Positions 26,157-34,383 of a DNA stretch of 47,899 bases are shown piece after piece (position 1 is the first letter of the stretch; each line of letters begins with the position of its first letter). The notes beneath the pieces are model-generated. The model was not told where the DNA came from, did not search any database, and saw only the letters and a program-made list of their open reading frames with translations. The position numbers were made by a program, and so were the translations under genes. The DNA comes from CBDCWT01 sp965223305. GTDB taxonomy: Bacteria > Planctomycetota > Planctomycetia > Pirellulales > Pirellulaceae. The stretch is taken from contig CBDCWT010000054.1 in assembly GCA_965223305.1 (NCBI GenBank), positions 1 through 47,899 on the forward strand, read 5' to 3'.

Positions 26157-27713
26157 ATGAGCGAGGTGCGTAAGAGAGTGTCCGTTTGTAGCCTTGAAGG
26201 TACACCTACGAGCAGCGCCGACTTAGAGACATCTCCGCGGTCAGGGAGTTCCGTCGGAGCGGTCGGGCTCGCACAGCATTTCGCGAAGCAGCTGAATCGG
26301 CGCGGCGTTGAATGGTGCGTCTGGAAGGGTAGCTTTGGCTTGAATCAGGCAAGCGGCGAAAAAGACATCGACCTTCTGGTGAGTCGCCGTGACGTCGCGA
26401 TCTGCTTACGTGTCCTGTCAGAGCTCAACTTTACGGAAGCAAACGGTCCTCCGCCGGAGCGACTGCCAGATACACGGAACTTCTTTGGATATGACAGCAG
26501 AGCGAATTGCCTCGTGCATGTACATCTGCACGAAGCAATCGTCTTGGGTCATCCGCTGAAATCCCTCTATCAGTTCCCGCTCGAAAAAGAGTACCTGCGG
26601 TCGTGCGACAGACGTTCGTTGTTCCCGACACCACAGCCGGAGTTCGAATTCATCTTCTTTTGCCTGCGGATGCTGCTAGAGGCGCGCGGCACGTGGTCGT
26701 TGTCAGGTGGGCATTCCGCGCGTCTCTCTGAAAGTCGCCAGCAAGAGTATGAGTGCCTCCGCGAACAAGTCAGCCGGGCATCCACCAGCACATTGCTACG
26801 CGAGCACTTTCCGTATTTGGAACCCGAGTTCTTTCATGCCTGCAGCGACTCGCTACGCTCCGCCTCCTTGCAGGAATGGCGAAGACCGCTGCGACGGGCG
26901 CTGCGCAAATCCCGCGTCCGAAGTGGCTGGTTTGCCAACCTTAAAACAGTGTGTTATCGGGGGCTGCGTACTGTACGCATTCGTCTTCTCGGCCAACGGC
27001 CGAGAAGACAACGCATTCTTCGCCGTGGAGTCACCGTGGCCCTGGTGGGCGGCGATGGTGCGGGGAAGTCGACTTTGGCCAGTAGGCTAGATGCTTGGCT
27101 ATCGCCGCACTTCGACGTGCAAACGAGGCATTTAGGGAAGCCTCGGCGTTCGCTGACGACCAACCTCATTCGTGGTGGGCTCAAAGTTGGACGAGCTGTT
27201 GGTGAGATGTTTCGTCAGCAGCCCGCGGGATCTATCGCTGCGGGGTACTCGCTACCGTTATGGCATTTTTGTGCGGCGCGGGATCGGTATCGCAGTTTTC
27301 GTCGGACAAGTCAGGACGTGTCCCATGGTCGTATCGTGATCTGCGATCGCTGGCCGCTGCCTCAGCTAATGTCGATGGATGGACCACAAATCCGCCGTAT
27401 CACGCGTCGGGAACGGATAGGTGGATTTCTCAAACGGCTCGCCGATTGCGAGCAGCGGTGGCACGAGGCCATCTCGGCGCCCGACTGTATGGTTGTGTTG
27501 AAAGTGGCCCCCGAGATTGCCGTACAGCGCAAGTCTGAAGAAGACGCAGGTTTCGTCTTCTCGCGAGCATCGGAGGTTTGGAACGCGCCTTGGAGTGAAA
27601 CAGAGGCGTTCGTCGTCGACGCCTCGCAGCCCGCCGACGCAGTGTTCTCGCAAGTAAAGAACTACGTGTGGAAGAGAATCGAATCGGCATCTCGTAAGCA
27701 AACTGACAACTAG
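26157..27713 (+). CDS. Nucleotidyltransferase-like + thymidylate-kinase-like fusion, copy 1
   Basis: A 518-residue two-domain protein. The N-terminal domain carries a polymerase-beta-type signature, Gly58-Ser59 then Asp70-Ile-Asp72 in KDIDLLV, and a conserved HVHL at 121-124. A middle helical part follows. The C-terminal domain is a P-loop kinase: GGDGAGKST (298-306), HLGKP (325-329), and CDRWP (397-400) like the DR(Y/W) motif of thymidylate kinases. Thymidylate synthesis is unlikely here; the setting among polysaccharide genes suggests phosphorylation and perhaps nucleotidyl transfer on a sugar or polyol (inference). The frame also opens at TTG 26148, but ATG 26157 is preferred. A paralogue with the same layout is at 34384. 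Confidence 0.82.
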   Translation: MSEVRKRVSVCSLEGTPTSSADLETSPRSGSSVGAVGLAQHFAKQLNRRGVEWCVWKGSFGLNQASGEKDIDLLVSRRDVAICLRVLSELNFTEANGPPPERLPDTRNFFGYDSRANCLVHVHLHEAIVLGHPLKSLYQFPLEKEYLRSCDRRSLFPTPQPEFEFIFFCLRMLLEARGTWSLSGGHSARLSESRQQEYECLREQVSRASTSTLLREHFPYLEPEFFHACSDSLRSASLQEWRRPLRRALRKSRVRSGWFANLKTVCYRGLRTVRIRLLGQRPRRQRILRRGVTVALVGGDGAGKSTLASRLDAWLSPHFDVQTRHLGKPRRSLTTNLIRGGLKVGRAVGEMFRQQPAGSIAAGYSLPLWHFCAARDRYRSFRRTSQDVSHGRIVICDRWPLPQLMSMDGPQIRRITRRERIGGFLKRLADCEQRWHEAISAPDCMVVLKVAPEIAVQRKSEEDAGFVFSRASEVWNAPWSETEAFVVDASQPADAVFSQVKNYVWKRIESASRKQTDN

Positions 27714-27753
27714 GAACTTCTCGCACCACTGGCAGCCATGATTCTAGAAACCG

Positions 27754-28488
27754 TTGAAAGACACACATCCTATCGCACACGCTCACCAAGTTGTTGAGTT
27801 TTGTGGCCCGGCGGGCTCCGGAAAATCGACCCTGCGCAAGTTGCTCTGCAACCACAGCGGTCGGTTTCGCCCGGCAGCCCTTCCAACTTCCTTAGAGTCG
27901 GCGAGTCAATTGCCGTCTGTGCTACTGAAACAGCAGCTTCCTGCGTGTCTCCGTGTGCGCGATCGAGCGTTCACGTGGGCCGAAACACGGTCAATGTTGT
28001 ACGTGGGAGCATGGCAACGTTCTCTCACACGAAACACATATCGCGGTCGCGTTGTGTTATTCGATCACGGCCCCGTCTACCGTCTAGCCGTACTCCGCGA
28101 GTTCGGCCCACGAGTAGTTAACGATGCAGGTTTCCGGCGCTGGTGGCGCCATGCGATGGACGTTTGGAGCCAGAAACTGGATCTCGTTGTATGGCTAGAC
28201 GCTCCTAACGAGGAACTCATGCAGCGAATAATCCATCGGTCCCAGTCGCACGCTTGCAAGTCGTTGGGTCAGCTGGAGGCATATAGTCTGTTGGACCGGT
28301 ATCGGCAGGCCCTTGGCGAAACCTTGTCCGCAATGCAGCACACTAGACAACTAAAAATCCTTCGCATCGCCAGCAACCAGATGGCGCCGGAACAAATCTT
28401 GCACGCTGTGATTGATGAATTGCCCGTGGCTGGCAGCACTGAACAAAGCGACAAACAGATGACCGCCCAACAGAGGCAGGGGTGCTAA
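27754..28488 (+). CDS. Small P-loop kinase in the polysaccharide operon
   Basis: A 244-residue protein with GPAGSGKST (18-26) and a later VVLFDHGPVYRLAV block. This resembles the FD(R/H)GP region of deoxynucleoside-kinase-like and AAA_33-type P-loop kinases. LDLVVWLDAPNEELMQRI looks like the strand and lid-side helix before the lid. The substrate is unknown. An in-frame TAG at 27745 leaves TTG 27754 as the only plausible start ahead of the P-loop. It lies 40 bases after the fusion kinase and overlaps the flippase start by seven bases, so it is part of the operon. Confidence 0.75.
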   Translation: MKDTHPIAHAHQVVEFCGPAGSGKSTLRKLLCNHSGRFRPAALPTSLESASQLPSVLLKQQLPACLRVRDRAFTWAETRSMLYVGAWQRSLTRNTYRGRVVLFDHGPVYRLAVLREFGPRVVNDAGFRRWWRHAMDVWSQKLDLVVWLDAPNEELMQRIIHRSQSHACKSLGQLEAYSLLDRYRQALGETLSAMQHTRQLKILRIASNQMAPEQILHAVIDELPVAGSTEQSDKQMTAQQRQGC

Positions 28489-30095
28489 CCATTTCCGGTA
28501 CCGCACAGCAGATCGCCAGCGACGCGAACGTCGTCTCTCCGCCGGAACAGAAAACTGTGGCGGCGAGTCGAACGCGCAAGGCCTCGATGAATTCGATTGC
28601 CTCGACGCTTGACTATGCGACCCGCCTGCTCGTGAGCTTCATCATCAAGCCGATTCTCGTGAGTAGGCTGGGCACGTATGGTTTTGGCGCTTGGGAAGTA
28701 TTGGGGAAGCTGGCCGGCTATCTCGGTCCTGCCACAGGGCAAGCAAGCCATGCGTTGCGTTGGACCACCGCTCACGAACAGGCATCTGAAGATTACCACA
28801 AGAAACGTCTCAACGTCGGAAGCGCCGTTGTCGCCTGGGCGCTGCTTTTTCCAATCTGCTGCGCGCTCGTCGCCGCGCTCACTTGGTGGGCCCCCTACTG
28901 GCTGGAATCGCCACCAAATTCAATATGGGCGGTTCGTATCGCCGCTTTCCTGCTGGGAACAAATGTCGCCTTGGCCGGATTAGTCGAGATTCCCCGTTCG
29001 GTGCTGGAGGGGGAGAATCTCGGCTACAAGCGGATGGGTATGTCGGCTCTGCTGCTGGCAGTGGGTGGAGGGCTCACCGCGGCGGTGGTCTGGCTCGATT
29101 TGGGATTGGTCGGTCTGGCATCAGTCACGGTATTTATCTCATGTTTGACCGGCATGTTCTACCTGCGCGTGGCGCGCACGCAGGTCGTCTGGTTTGGGAT
29201 CAGTCGTCCGTCCTGGACGGCTGTCAGGCAGTTCATTCGTCTGAGTGGTTGGTTCTTGCTGTGGCATGTGACCTTGAAACTCTTACGTGCCAGCGATGTC
29301 GTGGTGCTGGGGATTTTGGGATCGGTCGAACTCGTCACGATCTACTCGCTCACCAAGTATGCTCCCGAGACGGCTATTAATCTGGTCGCCATCGTCGTGT
29401 TCGGAGTCACTCCTGGACTGGGAGGGATTATTGGGGCCGGTGAAATCGGCAAAGCAGCACGGATCCGTGCCGAAATCTTGGCGCTCACTTGGCTGATCGC
29501 CACGGTTGCGGGGACGACGACGCTGCTCTGGAACCGCTCGTTCCTGCAACTTTGGGTTGGCCAGGAGTATGACGCGGGCATCACCGGAACACTATTGATG
29601 GTCGTGATGGTTTCTCAGTTCGTCCTGCTTCGCAGCGACGCCAACGTGATTGATCTCACGCTCGACTTGCGGGGCAAGGTGCTCGTCGGTTTCGTTGCTG
29701 CAGTCTGCTCCTTGGTGTTGGCTGGCCTTTTCGTAGGCCTGTGGAATCTTGGAATTCAAGGACTCTGTCTTGGATTGATTATGGGACGCTTGGTCCTCAG
29801 TTTCGCCTATCCATGGATCATTGGGCGACATCTCGGCGTCCCGATCGTCACACAACTCCTGGGTGCAATTCGCCCCTGTCTCGTCACGGCAGCGGTCTTT
29901 TTCCTAGCTGCTCATTTTGGTTCGCAGCTTGTCACCCTGACCTGGGCAGGACTTGTGTTGGGAGTGGGGGCATCCTTGGTACTCTTGCCGCTACCGATTG
30001 TCGTTCTCGGAATGCGGGGAGACCTCCGCCAGCGGATTCATCAGAGGCTCCTCGGTCTCGTTCGACAGCAAACGTTTCATAGAGGTCACGCATGA
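28482..30095 (+). CDS. Wzx-like polysaccharide flippase
   Basis: A 537-residue integral membrane protein with about 12-14 hydrophobic segments, of the MOP/polysaccharide-transport type. After a polar head of about 35 residues, the core starts SIASTLDYATRLLVSFIIKP and includes LGTYGFGAWEVLGKLAGYLG, typical of lipid-linked oligosaccharide flippases. It should move the undecaprenyl-linked repeat unit to the periplasmic face. GTG 28482 overlaps the previous stop; an internal ATG at 28587 begins directly at the core and is an alternative. The 3' end overlaps the next gene as ATGA. Confidence 0.82.
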   Translation: MLTISGTAQQIASDANVVSPPEQKTVAASRTRKASMNSIASTLDYATRLLVSFIIKPILVSRLGTYGFGAWEVLGKLAGYLGPATGQASHALRWTTAHEQASEDYHKKRLNVGSAVVAWALLFPICCALVAALTWWAPYWLESPPNSIWAVRIAAFLLGTNVALAGLVEIPRSVLEGENLGYKRMGMSALLLAVGGGLTAAVVWLDLGLVGLASVTVFISCLTGMFYLRVARTQVVWFGISRPSWTAVRQFIRLSGWFLLWHVTLKLLRASDVVVLGILGSVELVTIYSLTKYAPETAINLVAIVVFGVTPGLGGIIGAGEIGKAARIRAEILALTWLIATVAGTTTLLWNRSFLQLWVGQEYDAGITGTLLMVVMVSQFVLLRSDANVIDLTLDLRGKVLVGFVAAVCSLVLAGLFVGLWNLGIQGLCLGLIMGRLVLSFAYPWIIGRHLGVPIVTQLLGAIRPCLVTAAVFFLAAHFGSQLVTLTWAGLVLGVGASLVLLPLPIVVLGMRGDLRQRIHQRLLGLVRQQTFHRGHA

Positions 30096-31216
30096 TCCAC
30101 ACTTCGAAGAATCGCATCGCCATCTTTACTTCGTCGATGGAAGGTGGTGGTGCTCAGCGTTCGATGCTCAACCTGGCTCGCGGATTGGCTGCACGCGGCT
30201 TCCCTGTCGATCTGTTGCTGGCCAGAGCCGTTGGGCCATACCTGTCGGATGTTCCCGACTCGGTCCGGCTCATCGACCTGAAATGCAGAAGAACGTTGAA
30301 CAGCGTCCGGCCGCTAGCGCATTATCTCCGCGACGAGCGGCCCGCAGCGTTGCTCTCCTCGCTGGTGTACGTGAATATCGTGGCTCTGTGGGCCCGACAG
30401 CTGGCGGGCGTTCCGGTGCGGCTTATTGTCAACGAGCAGAACACGCTCTCACGCTTCGCGTCGAACGCTGCCAAGCGGCGAAATCGGATGATGCCTTTTC
30501 TGGCCCGGCGATTTTATTCGTGGGCCGACGGTATCGTTGCGGTTTCGGAGGGGGTTCGCACTGATCTTTCGGAGACGGTCCGGCTGCCCCATGATCGGAT
30601 CGACGTGATTTTTAACCCGTCCGTAGATCGAGCTCACGTATCGTCCCGGGCGCAGGAGTCTTTGGACCACCCCTGGTTTCAATCAGACGAACCGCCAGTT
30701 GTGCTGGCGGTGGGACGGCTCCATCAACAAAAAGATTACCCCACGTTGGTTCGCGCCTTTGCTGCATTGCGGCAACGTCGAGACGCTCGACTAGTGATTC
30801 TGGGAGAAGGGGAGAAGCGAACTGAAATCGAGGACCTGATTCGGCAATACAACCTTCAGTCGTGCGTTGATCTACCCGGTTTTGCTGACAACCCGTTTGC
30901 CTACATGTCGCGGGCATCTCTGTATGCTCTCTCCTCCCGTTGGGAAGGGCTTCCCACGGTGCTCGTCGAAGCACTGTGCTGCGGTACACCAGTTGTGGCC
31001 ACAGACTGTCCTAGCGGGCCCAGGGAGATTCTCCGGGATTCCCGTTTCGGTCGCTTGGTGCCGATGGGTGACCCGCCCGCCCTGGCGGCAGCCATGGATG
31101 CGATGTTGAGCGAGAAGAAGACAGCGCCACCAGAGACTAGTTGGGCACCTTTTGAAGTGAATGCCGTCGTCGATCGTTACCTAGACATCTTGTTGGATCG
31201 CCAGTCGTCCGAGTAG
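30092..31216 (+). CDS. GT4-family glycosyltransferase 1
   Basis: A 374-residue GT-B enzyme. The N-terminal domain opens with IAIFTSSMEGGGAQRSMLNLARGL, the glycine-rich acceptor-side loop of GT4 enzymes. The C-terminal donor domain has VVLAVGRLHQQKDYPTLVRAF, LVILGEGEKRTEIE and SSRWEGLPTVLVEAL, with the E-x7-E region that contacts the nucleotide sugar. It should add a sugar to the lipid-linked repeat unit in the cytoplasm. ATG 30092 overlaps the flippase stop by four bases, indicating coupling. Confidence 0.9.
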   Translation: MIHTSKNRIAIFTSSMEGGGAQRSMLNLARGLAARGFPVDLLLARAVGPYLSDVPDSVRLIDLKCRRTLNSVRPLAHYLRDERPAALLSSLVYVNIVALWARQLAGVPVRLIVNEQNTLSRFASNAAKRRNRMMPFLARRFYSWADGIVAVSEGVRTDLSETVRLPHDRIDVIFNPSVDRAHVSSRAQESLDHPWFQSDEPPVVLAVGRLHQQKDYPTLVRAFAALRQRRDARLVILGEGEKRTEIEDLIRQYNLQSCVDLPGFADNPFAYMSRASLYALSSRWEGLPTVLVEALCCGTPVVATDCPSGPREILRDSRFGRLVPMGDPPALAAAMDAMLSEKKTAPPETSWAPFEVNAVVDRYLDILLDRQSSE

Positions 31217-31218
31217 CC

Positions 31219-32463
31219 ATGCCCAGCGAACTAACGCTCTCACAATCCGAAGCAGCTTCGCTGCCGGGAATGCGGCTCTTCCGCTCGACCGCACTCGTGG
31301 CGTCGTTGGCGCTGATCTTCGTGATTCCAATGGAGGGCGCGGTGTTTATTGAAGGAGTCGGTCGGCTCAGCCGAGTCGTCGGTCTCTTTGCTGGAACCGC
31401 TTGGTTCCTGTCGGTGTTGGTGTCAGGTCAGATTCGGCGACCTCGTGCCTTCCATTACTTCGTGGGCTTGTTTGTTCTTTGGAACATTCTCAGCGTGTTC
31501 TGGACGATCGATCTGGACCGAACGATTGACCGCATGCAGACATATGCGCAGCTGGGCTGCATGGTCCTCATCCTTTGGGACCTGTTTGACTCACAGCGGG
31601 CTGTCCGGGCCGGTTTGCAAGCATACGTCTTAGGATCTTTTGCATCGTCGCTAGGGATCGTTTTCAATTTCTTTCACGGTGATGCTTTCTACACCGGTCG
31701 CTTTACGGCGGCAGGCCTGCACGTCGACGACGTCGGCATCATTCTAGCCTTGAGCATTCCGATCGCCTGGCATCTGGCAACATCGGGTAACCACTCTGGT
31801 GTGCTCCGACAGGGATTGAGAACTGCGAATTTCATTGTCCCCGCATTCGCAGTGATGGGAATCTGTCTTTCAGGGACACGCGCTGCGGTGGTGGCCGCCG
31901 CTCCAGCGTTGCTGTTCATTGGCGCCAGCCTGGTTCGATTCCGGCCTGCCGTACGACTCGGTCTGGCGTTGGCGATCGTTGGAGTTTTTGTGGTGGTCTT
32001 CACCACGGCGCCTTGGCATTCGATAGAGCGGCTGGGAACGATCGGCGAAGAAGTCGCCCAAGGGGACTTGAACGGTCGCCTGAATCTATGGAGGGAAGGG
32101 TTTTCGGTTTTCCTGGAGCGGCCCTTCTTGGGAACGGGCGCATACGCCTACCGAACCGCTATCGAGTCAGGAAAGGCCGCTCACAACTCGCTGCTTTCGG
32201 TCTTGGTCGAAACGGGCCTGGTGGGGTTGGCACTATTCGTGACTTGCCTCGCGTTAGCATTCCGCAGCGCACTCAAGCTGCCGCGCTGGGAAGCAGCGTT
32301 CTGCATAACGTTGCTCTCCGTATGGTTGCTCGGTGTTTCGACATTAACCTGGGAACACCGCAAGCCAACTTGGCTCGTCCTGGCGTTTGTTACGGCAATC
32401 GGCGCGGCAGATTGGCGATATTTCACGCTGCAAAAGGACACGGATTTGAGCACGAAACGATGA
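31219..32463 (+). CDS. O-antigen ligase/polymerase-like membrane protein (Wzy_C)
   Basis: A 414-residue protein with about ten hydrophobic segments. A loop region contains LWREGFSVFLERPFLGTG and AHNSLLSVLVETGLVGLALF, the signature of the Wzy_C/O-antigen ligase family. In a Wzx/Wzy locus it most likely polymerises repeat units in the periplasm; a ligase role cannot be excluded. Two bases separate it from the preceding glycosyltransferase, and its stop overlaps the next start (ATGA at 32460). Confidence 0.85.
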   Translation: MPSELTLSQSEAASLPGMRLFRSTALVASLALIFVIPMEGAVFIEGVGRLSRVVGLFAGTAWFLSVLVSGQIRRPRAFHYFVGLFVLWNILSVFWTIDLDRTIDRMQTYAQLGCMVLILWDLFDSQRAVRAGLQAYVLGSFASSLGIVFNFFHGDAFYTGRFTAAGLHVDDVGIILALSIPIAWHLATSGNHSGVLRQGLRTANFIVPAFAVMGICLSGTRAAVVAAAPALLFIGASLVRFRPAVRLGLALAIVGVFVVVFTTAPWHSIERLGTIGEEVAQGDLNGRLNLWREGFSVFLERPFLGTGAYAYRTAIESGKAAHNSLLSVLVETGLVGLALFVTCLALAFRSALKLPRWEAAFCITLLSVWLLGVSTLTWEHRKPTWLVLAFVTAIGAADWRYFTLQKDTDLSTKR

Positions 32464-33566
32464 ACAGCCAGACACACGAGTTTACACGTCGTCGACCAAG
32501 AGTCCTTCGGCTAGTACTTGAAATTCCCGAAACGAACGCTCCTTACCAGGCACTTTCGCTGCCGCTAGCAGAGCGGCACGAGATCACAATCTGCACGTTC
32601 TTTCGAGCAGCACTAGAGGTTCCAAATACGATCAGGCTGTTCGAGGGAAATGGGACTGTGATGGGATTCGTGCGGGTCTTGCGAGCAGCCCTACGCAGTG
32701 GATCGTATGACATCATCCATGCGCATACTCCACATGTAGCAGTCGTTTTTTTGGCCATTGCCTTGTTCAGGCCAGCGCTTCTCCGTTCATCGGTGTTTAC
32801 GGCTCACAGCTGCTACGAAAACCACAAACTGCGCAACAAAGTCATGCTCTTGCCGGTGTTTGTGTTGTTTCGCCGGATCATCTGCTGTAGCCAGTCGGCT
32901 TTCAACAGTTTTCCGCACATCTATCGCTGGTTGGCCGGACGTCGACTGAAAGTCGTTCCGAACGGCGTTCACACTGACAGGATCCATGCAGTACGGGATC
33001 AGCTCAACGGCGCTTCCGCGCACGATGACTTCACCATCATCTCAGTCGGTCGAATGGTACCGATTAAGAATCTCTCCACGACCTTGGCTGCCTTCAGCCG
33101 GACCGAGCCAGGCGCGACTCGCTTGGTGTTCGTAGGCGACGGGCCGTTGAGAGACACGATGGCGCAGACGAGCCATGCCTGCGGGCTGGCTAGCCAAGTT
33201 CAGTTTACTGCGTTACTGGCCAGAGATGATGTTTACCATCATCTGCTGCAAAGCGATCTGTATATCTCGACATCCCACGGAGAAGGACTCCCCGTGGCGG
33301 CTCTAGAAGCGATGGCATGCGGATGCCCGGTCGTTCTCTCCGATATTGCACCGCATCGTGAGATTGCTGAGAGCGTCGATTTCATTCCGCTGGTCCCCTC
33401 CGACGACGTGTGTGGCTTCGCCCGTCAGATTGACCGGTTCCGCCAAATGACTCCCAGCGAACGAACTCGAATCGGTGACATGTGTGCGCAACTGGTACGG
33501 AATCGCTTCAGTTTGGAGGCGATGCATAGCGGGTACGAACAGATCTACCAGGAAGTAATGGTTTGA
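32460..33566 (+). CDS. GT4-family glycosyltransferase 2
   Basis: A 368-residue GT-B enzyme. N-terminal acceptor domain: LEIPETNAPYQALSLPLAE and YDIIHAHTPHVAVVFLA. Donor domain: KVVPNGVHTDR, ISVGRMVPIKNLSTTLAAF, LVFVGDGPLRDTM and STSHGEGLPVAALEAMACGCPVV. The frame stays open far upstream inside the preceding gene, but the ATG at 32460 overlapping its stop gives a normal N-terminus and family length. It adds one sugar of the repeat unit (inferred). Confidence 0.88.
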   Translation: MNSQTHEFTRRRPRVLRLVLEIPETNAPYQALSLPLAERHEITICTFFRAALEVPNTIRLFEGNGTVMGFVRVLRAALRSGSYDIIHAHTPHVAVVFLAIALFRPALLRSSVFTAHSCYENHKLRNKVMLLPVFVLFRRIICCSQSAFNSFPHIYRWLAGRRLKVVPNGVHTDRIHAVRDQLNGASAHDDFTIISVGRMVPIKNLSTTLAAFSRTEPGATRLVFVGDGPLRDTMAQTSHACGLASQVQFTALLARDDVYHHLLQSDLYISTSHGEGLPVAALEAMACGCPVVLSDIAPHREIAESVDFIPLVPSDDVCGFARQIDRFRQMTPSERTRIGDMCAQLVRNRFSLEAMHSGYEQIYQEVMV

Positions 33567-33582
33567 GTTGGAGCTAGTCCCC

Positions 33583-34365
33583 ATGCACGTCGAACTTGTC
33601 GGTTGCACCAGCGCAGGGAAGTCAACGCTCGCTGCGGCAATGGCGGATGCGGCTCGCGAAGAGCGGATCGTCTTGGTACTCGGCAGCGATCTCATCCTTG
33701 GCATGTTGGGATTCTCGGGTACCCGAAACCGATGGCTACGCGCCGTCGCCATTCACATTGTGGCTGCGGTTGGGTGTCTACGCCGCACGTGGAAGTGCAC
33801 AAAGTTCATGACGTTTTCGCGGGGTGTGCTGAGACGTATGCCGATTTCACGAGGGCAGCGGGCGAACCAACTACGGAAGGTACTGAAACAACTCGGGTGT
33901 TACGAATTCATGGCGCTCGGTAGCAAGCAACCGGCGGTAACGCTTGTCGACGAAGGAACTGTCCATGCGGCGCACAACCTGTTTGTCCACGTCGACGGCA
34001 CATTGGACCATCGCGAAGTGGAAACCTTCGCCGAGCTTGTTCCCTTGCCCGACGTTGTGATCTACGTCCGTGACAGTGAGAAAGTGATCGTTGAACGCAC
34101 GCTTGCACGGTGGCATCCCCGCATTCCACGGTCTGCGTCGAACGAAACCGTATCTGCGTTTGTTCATAAGGCCATCGAGACGTTCGACTTACTCTCCGTG
34201 CACGAGCGGATCGCGGAACGCACCGTGGTGGTTGATGGTTGCAATATCATCCCGCCATCTGGGCAGCCCCACGATGCGCGGACCGAAGCCGTTCTCCGAA
34301 TTCTCGAGCGTGCAATACGGGCGGGAAACACGCAGCCTCGGCAGTTCGTTGGACCTATCGCCTGA
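33583..34365 (+). CDS. Second small P-loop kinase in the polysaccharide operon
   Basis: A 260-residue protein opening directly with a P-loop, VELVGCTSAGKST (7-15 for the core). Further blocks are TLVDEGTVHAAHN, similar in place to the DE/DR substrate-binding motif of small-molecule kinases, and PDVVIYVRDSEKVIVERTLAR before a lid-like region. It is not closely similar to the kinase at 27754, nor to the kinase halves of the fusions, beyond the common fold. ATG 33583 is chosen (GGAG upstream); TTG at 33568 is also in frame. The substrate is unknown. Confidence 0.75.
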   Translation: MHVELVGCTSAGKSTLAAAMADAAREERIVLVLGSDLILGMLGFSGTRNRWLRAVAIHIVAAVGCLRRTWKCTKFMTFSRGVLRRMPISRGQRANQLRKVLKQLGCYEFMALGSKQPAVTLVDEGTVHAAHNLFVHVDGTLDHREVETFAELVPLPDVVIYVRDSEKVIVERTLARWHPRIPRSASNETVSAFVHKAIETFDLLSVHERIAERTVVVDGCNIIPPSGQPHDARTEAVLRILERAIRAGNTQPRQFVGPIA

Positions 34366-34383
34366 CGGGAGACCACGCAATTG

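Noticed and set aside
26157..27713. Annotation of the fusion protein as housekeeping thymidylate kinase (tmk)
   Set aside because: It is more than twice the usual length, has an extra nucleotidyltransferase-like domain, has a paralogue in the same operon, and sits among glycan genes.
32013..33566. Long 517-residue version of the second GT4 gene
   Set aside because: The first 149 residues lie inside the Wzy-like gene in another frame and show no glycosyltransferase character; the ATGA-overlap start at 32460 gives the normal length.
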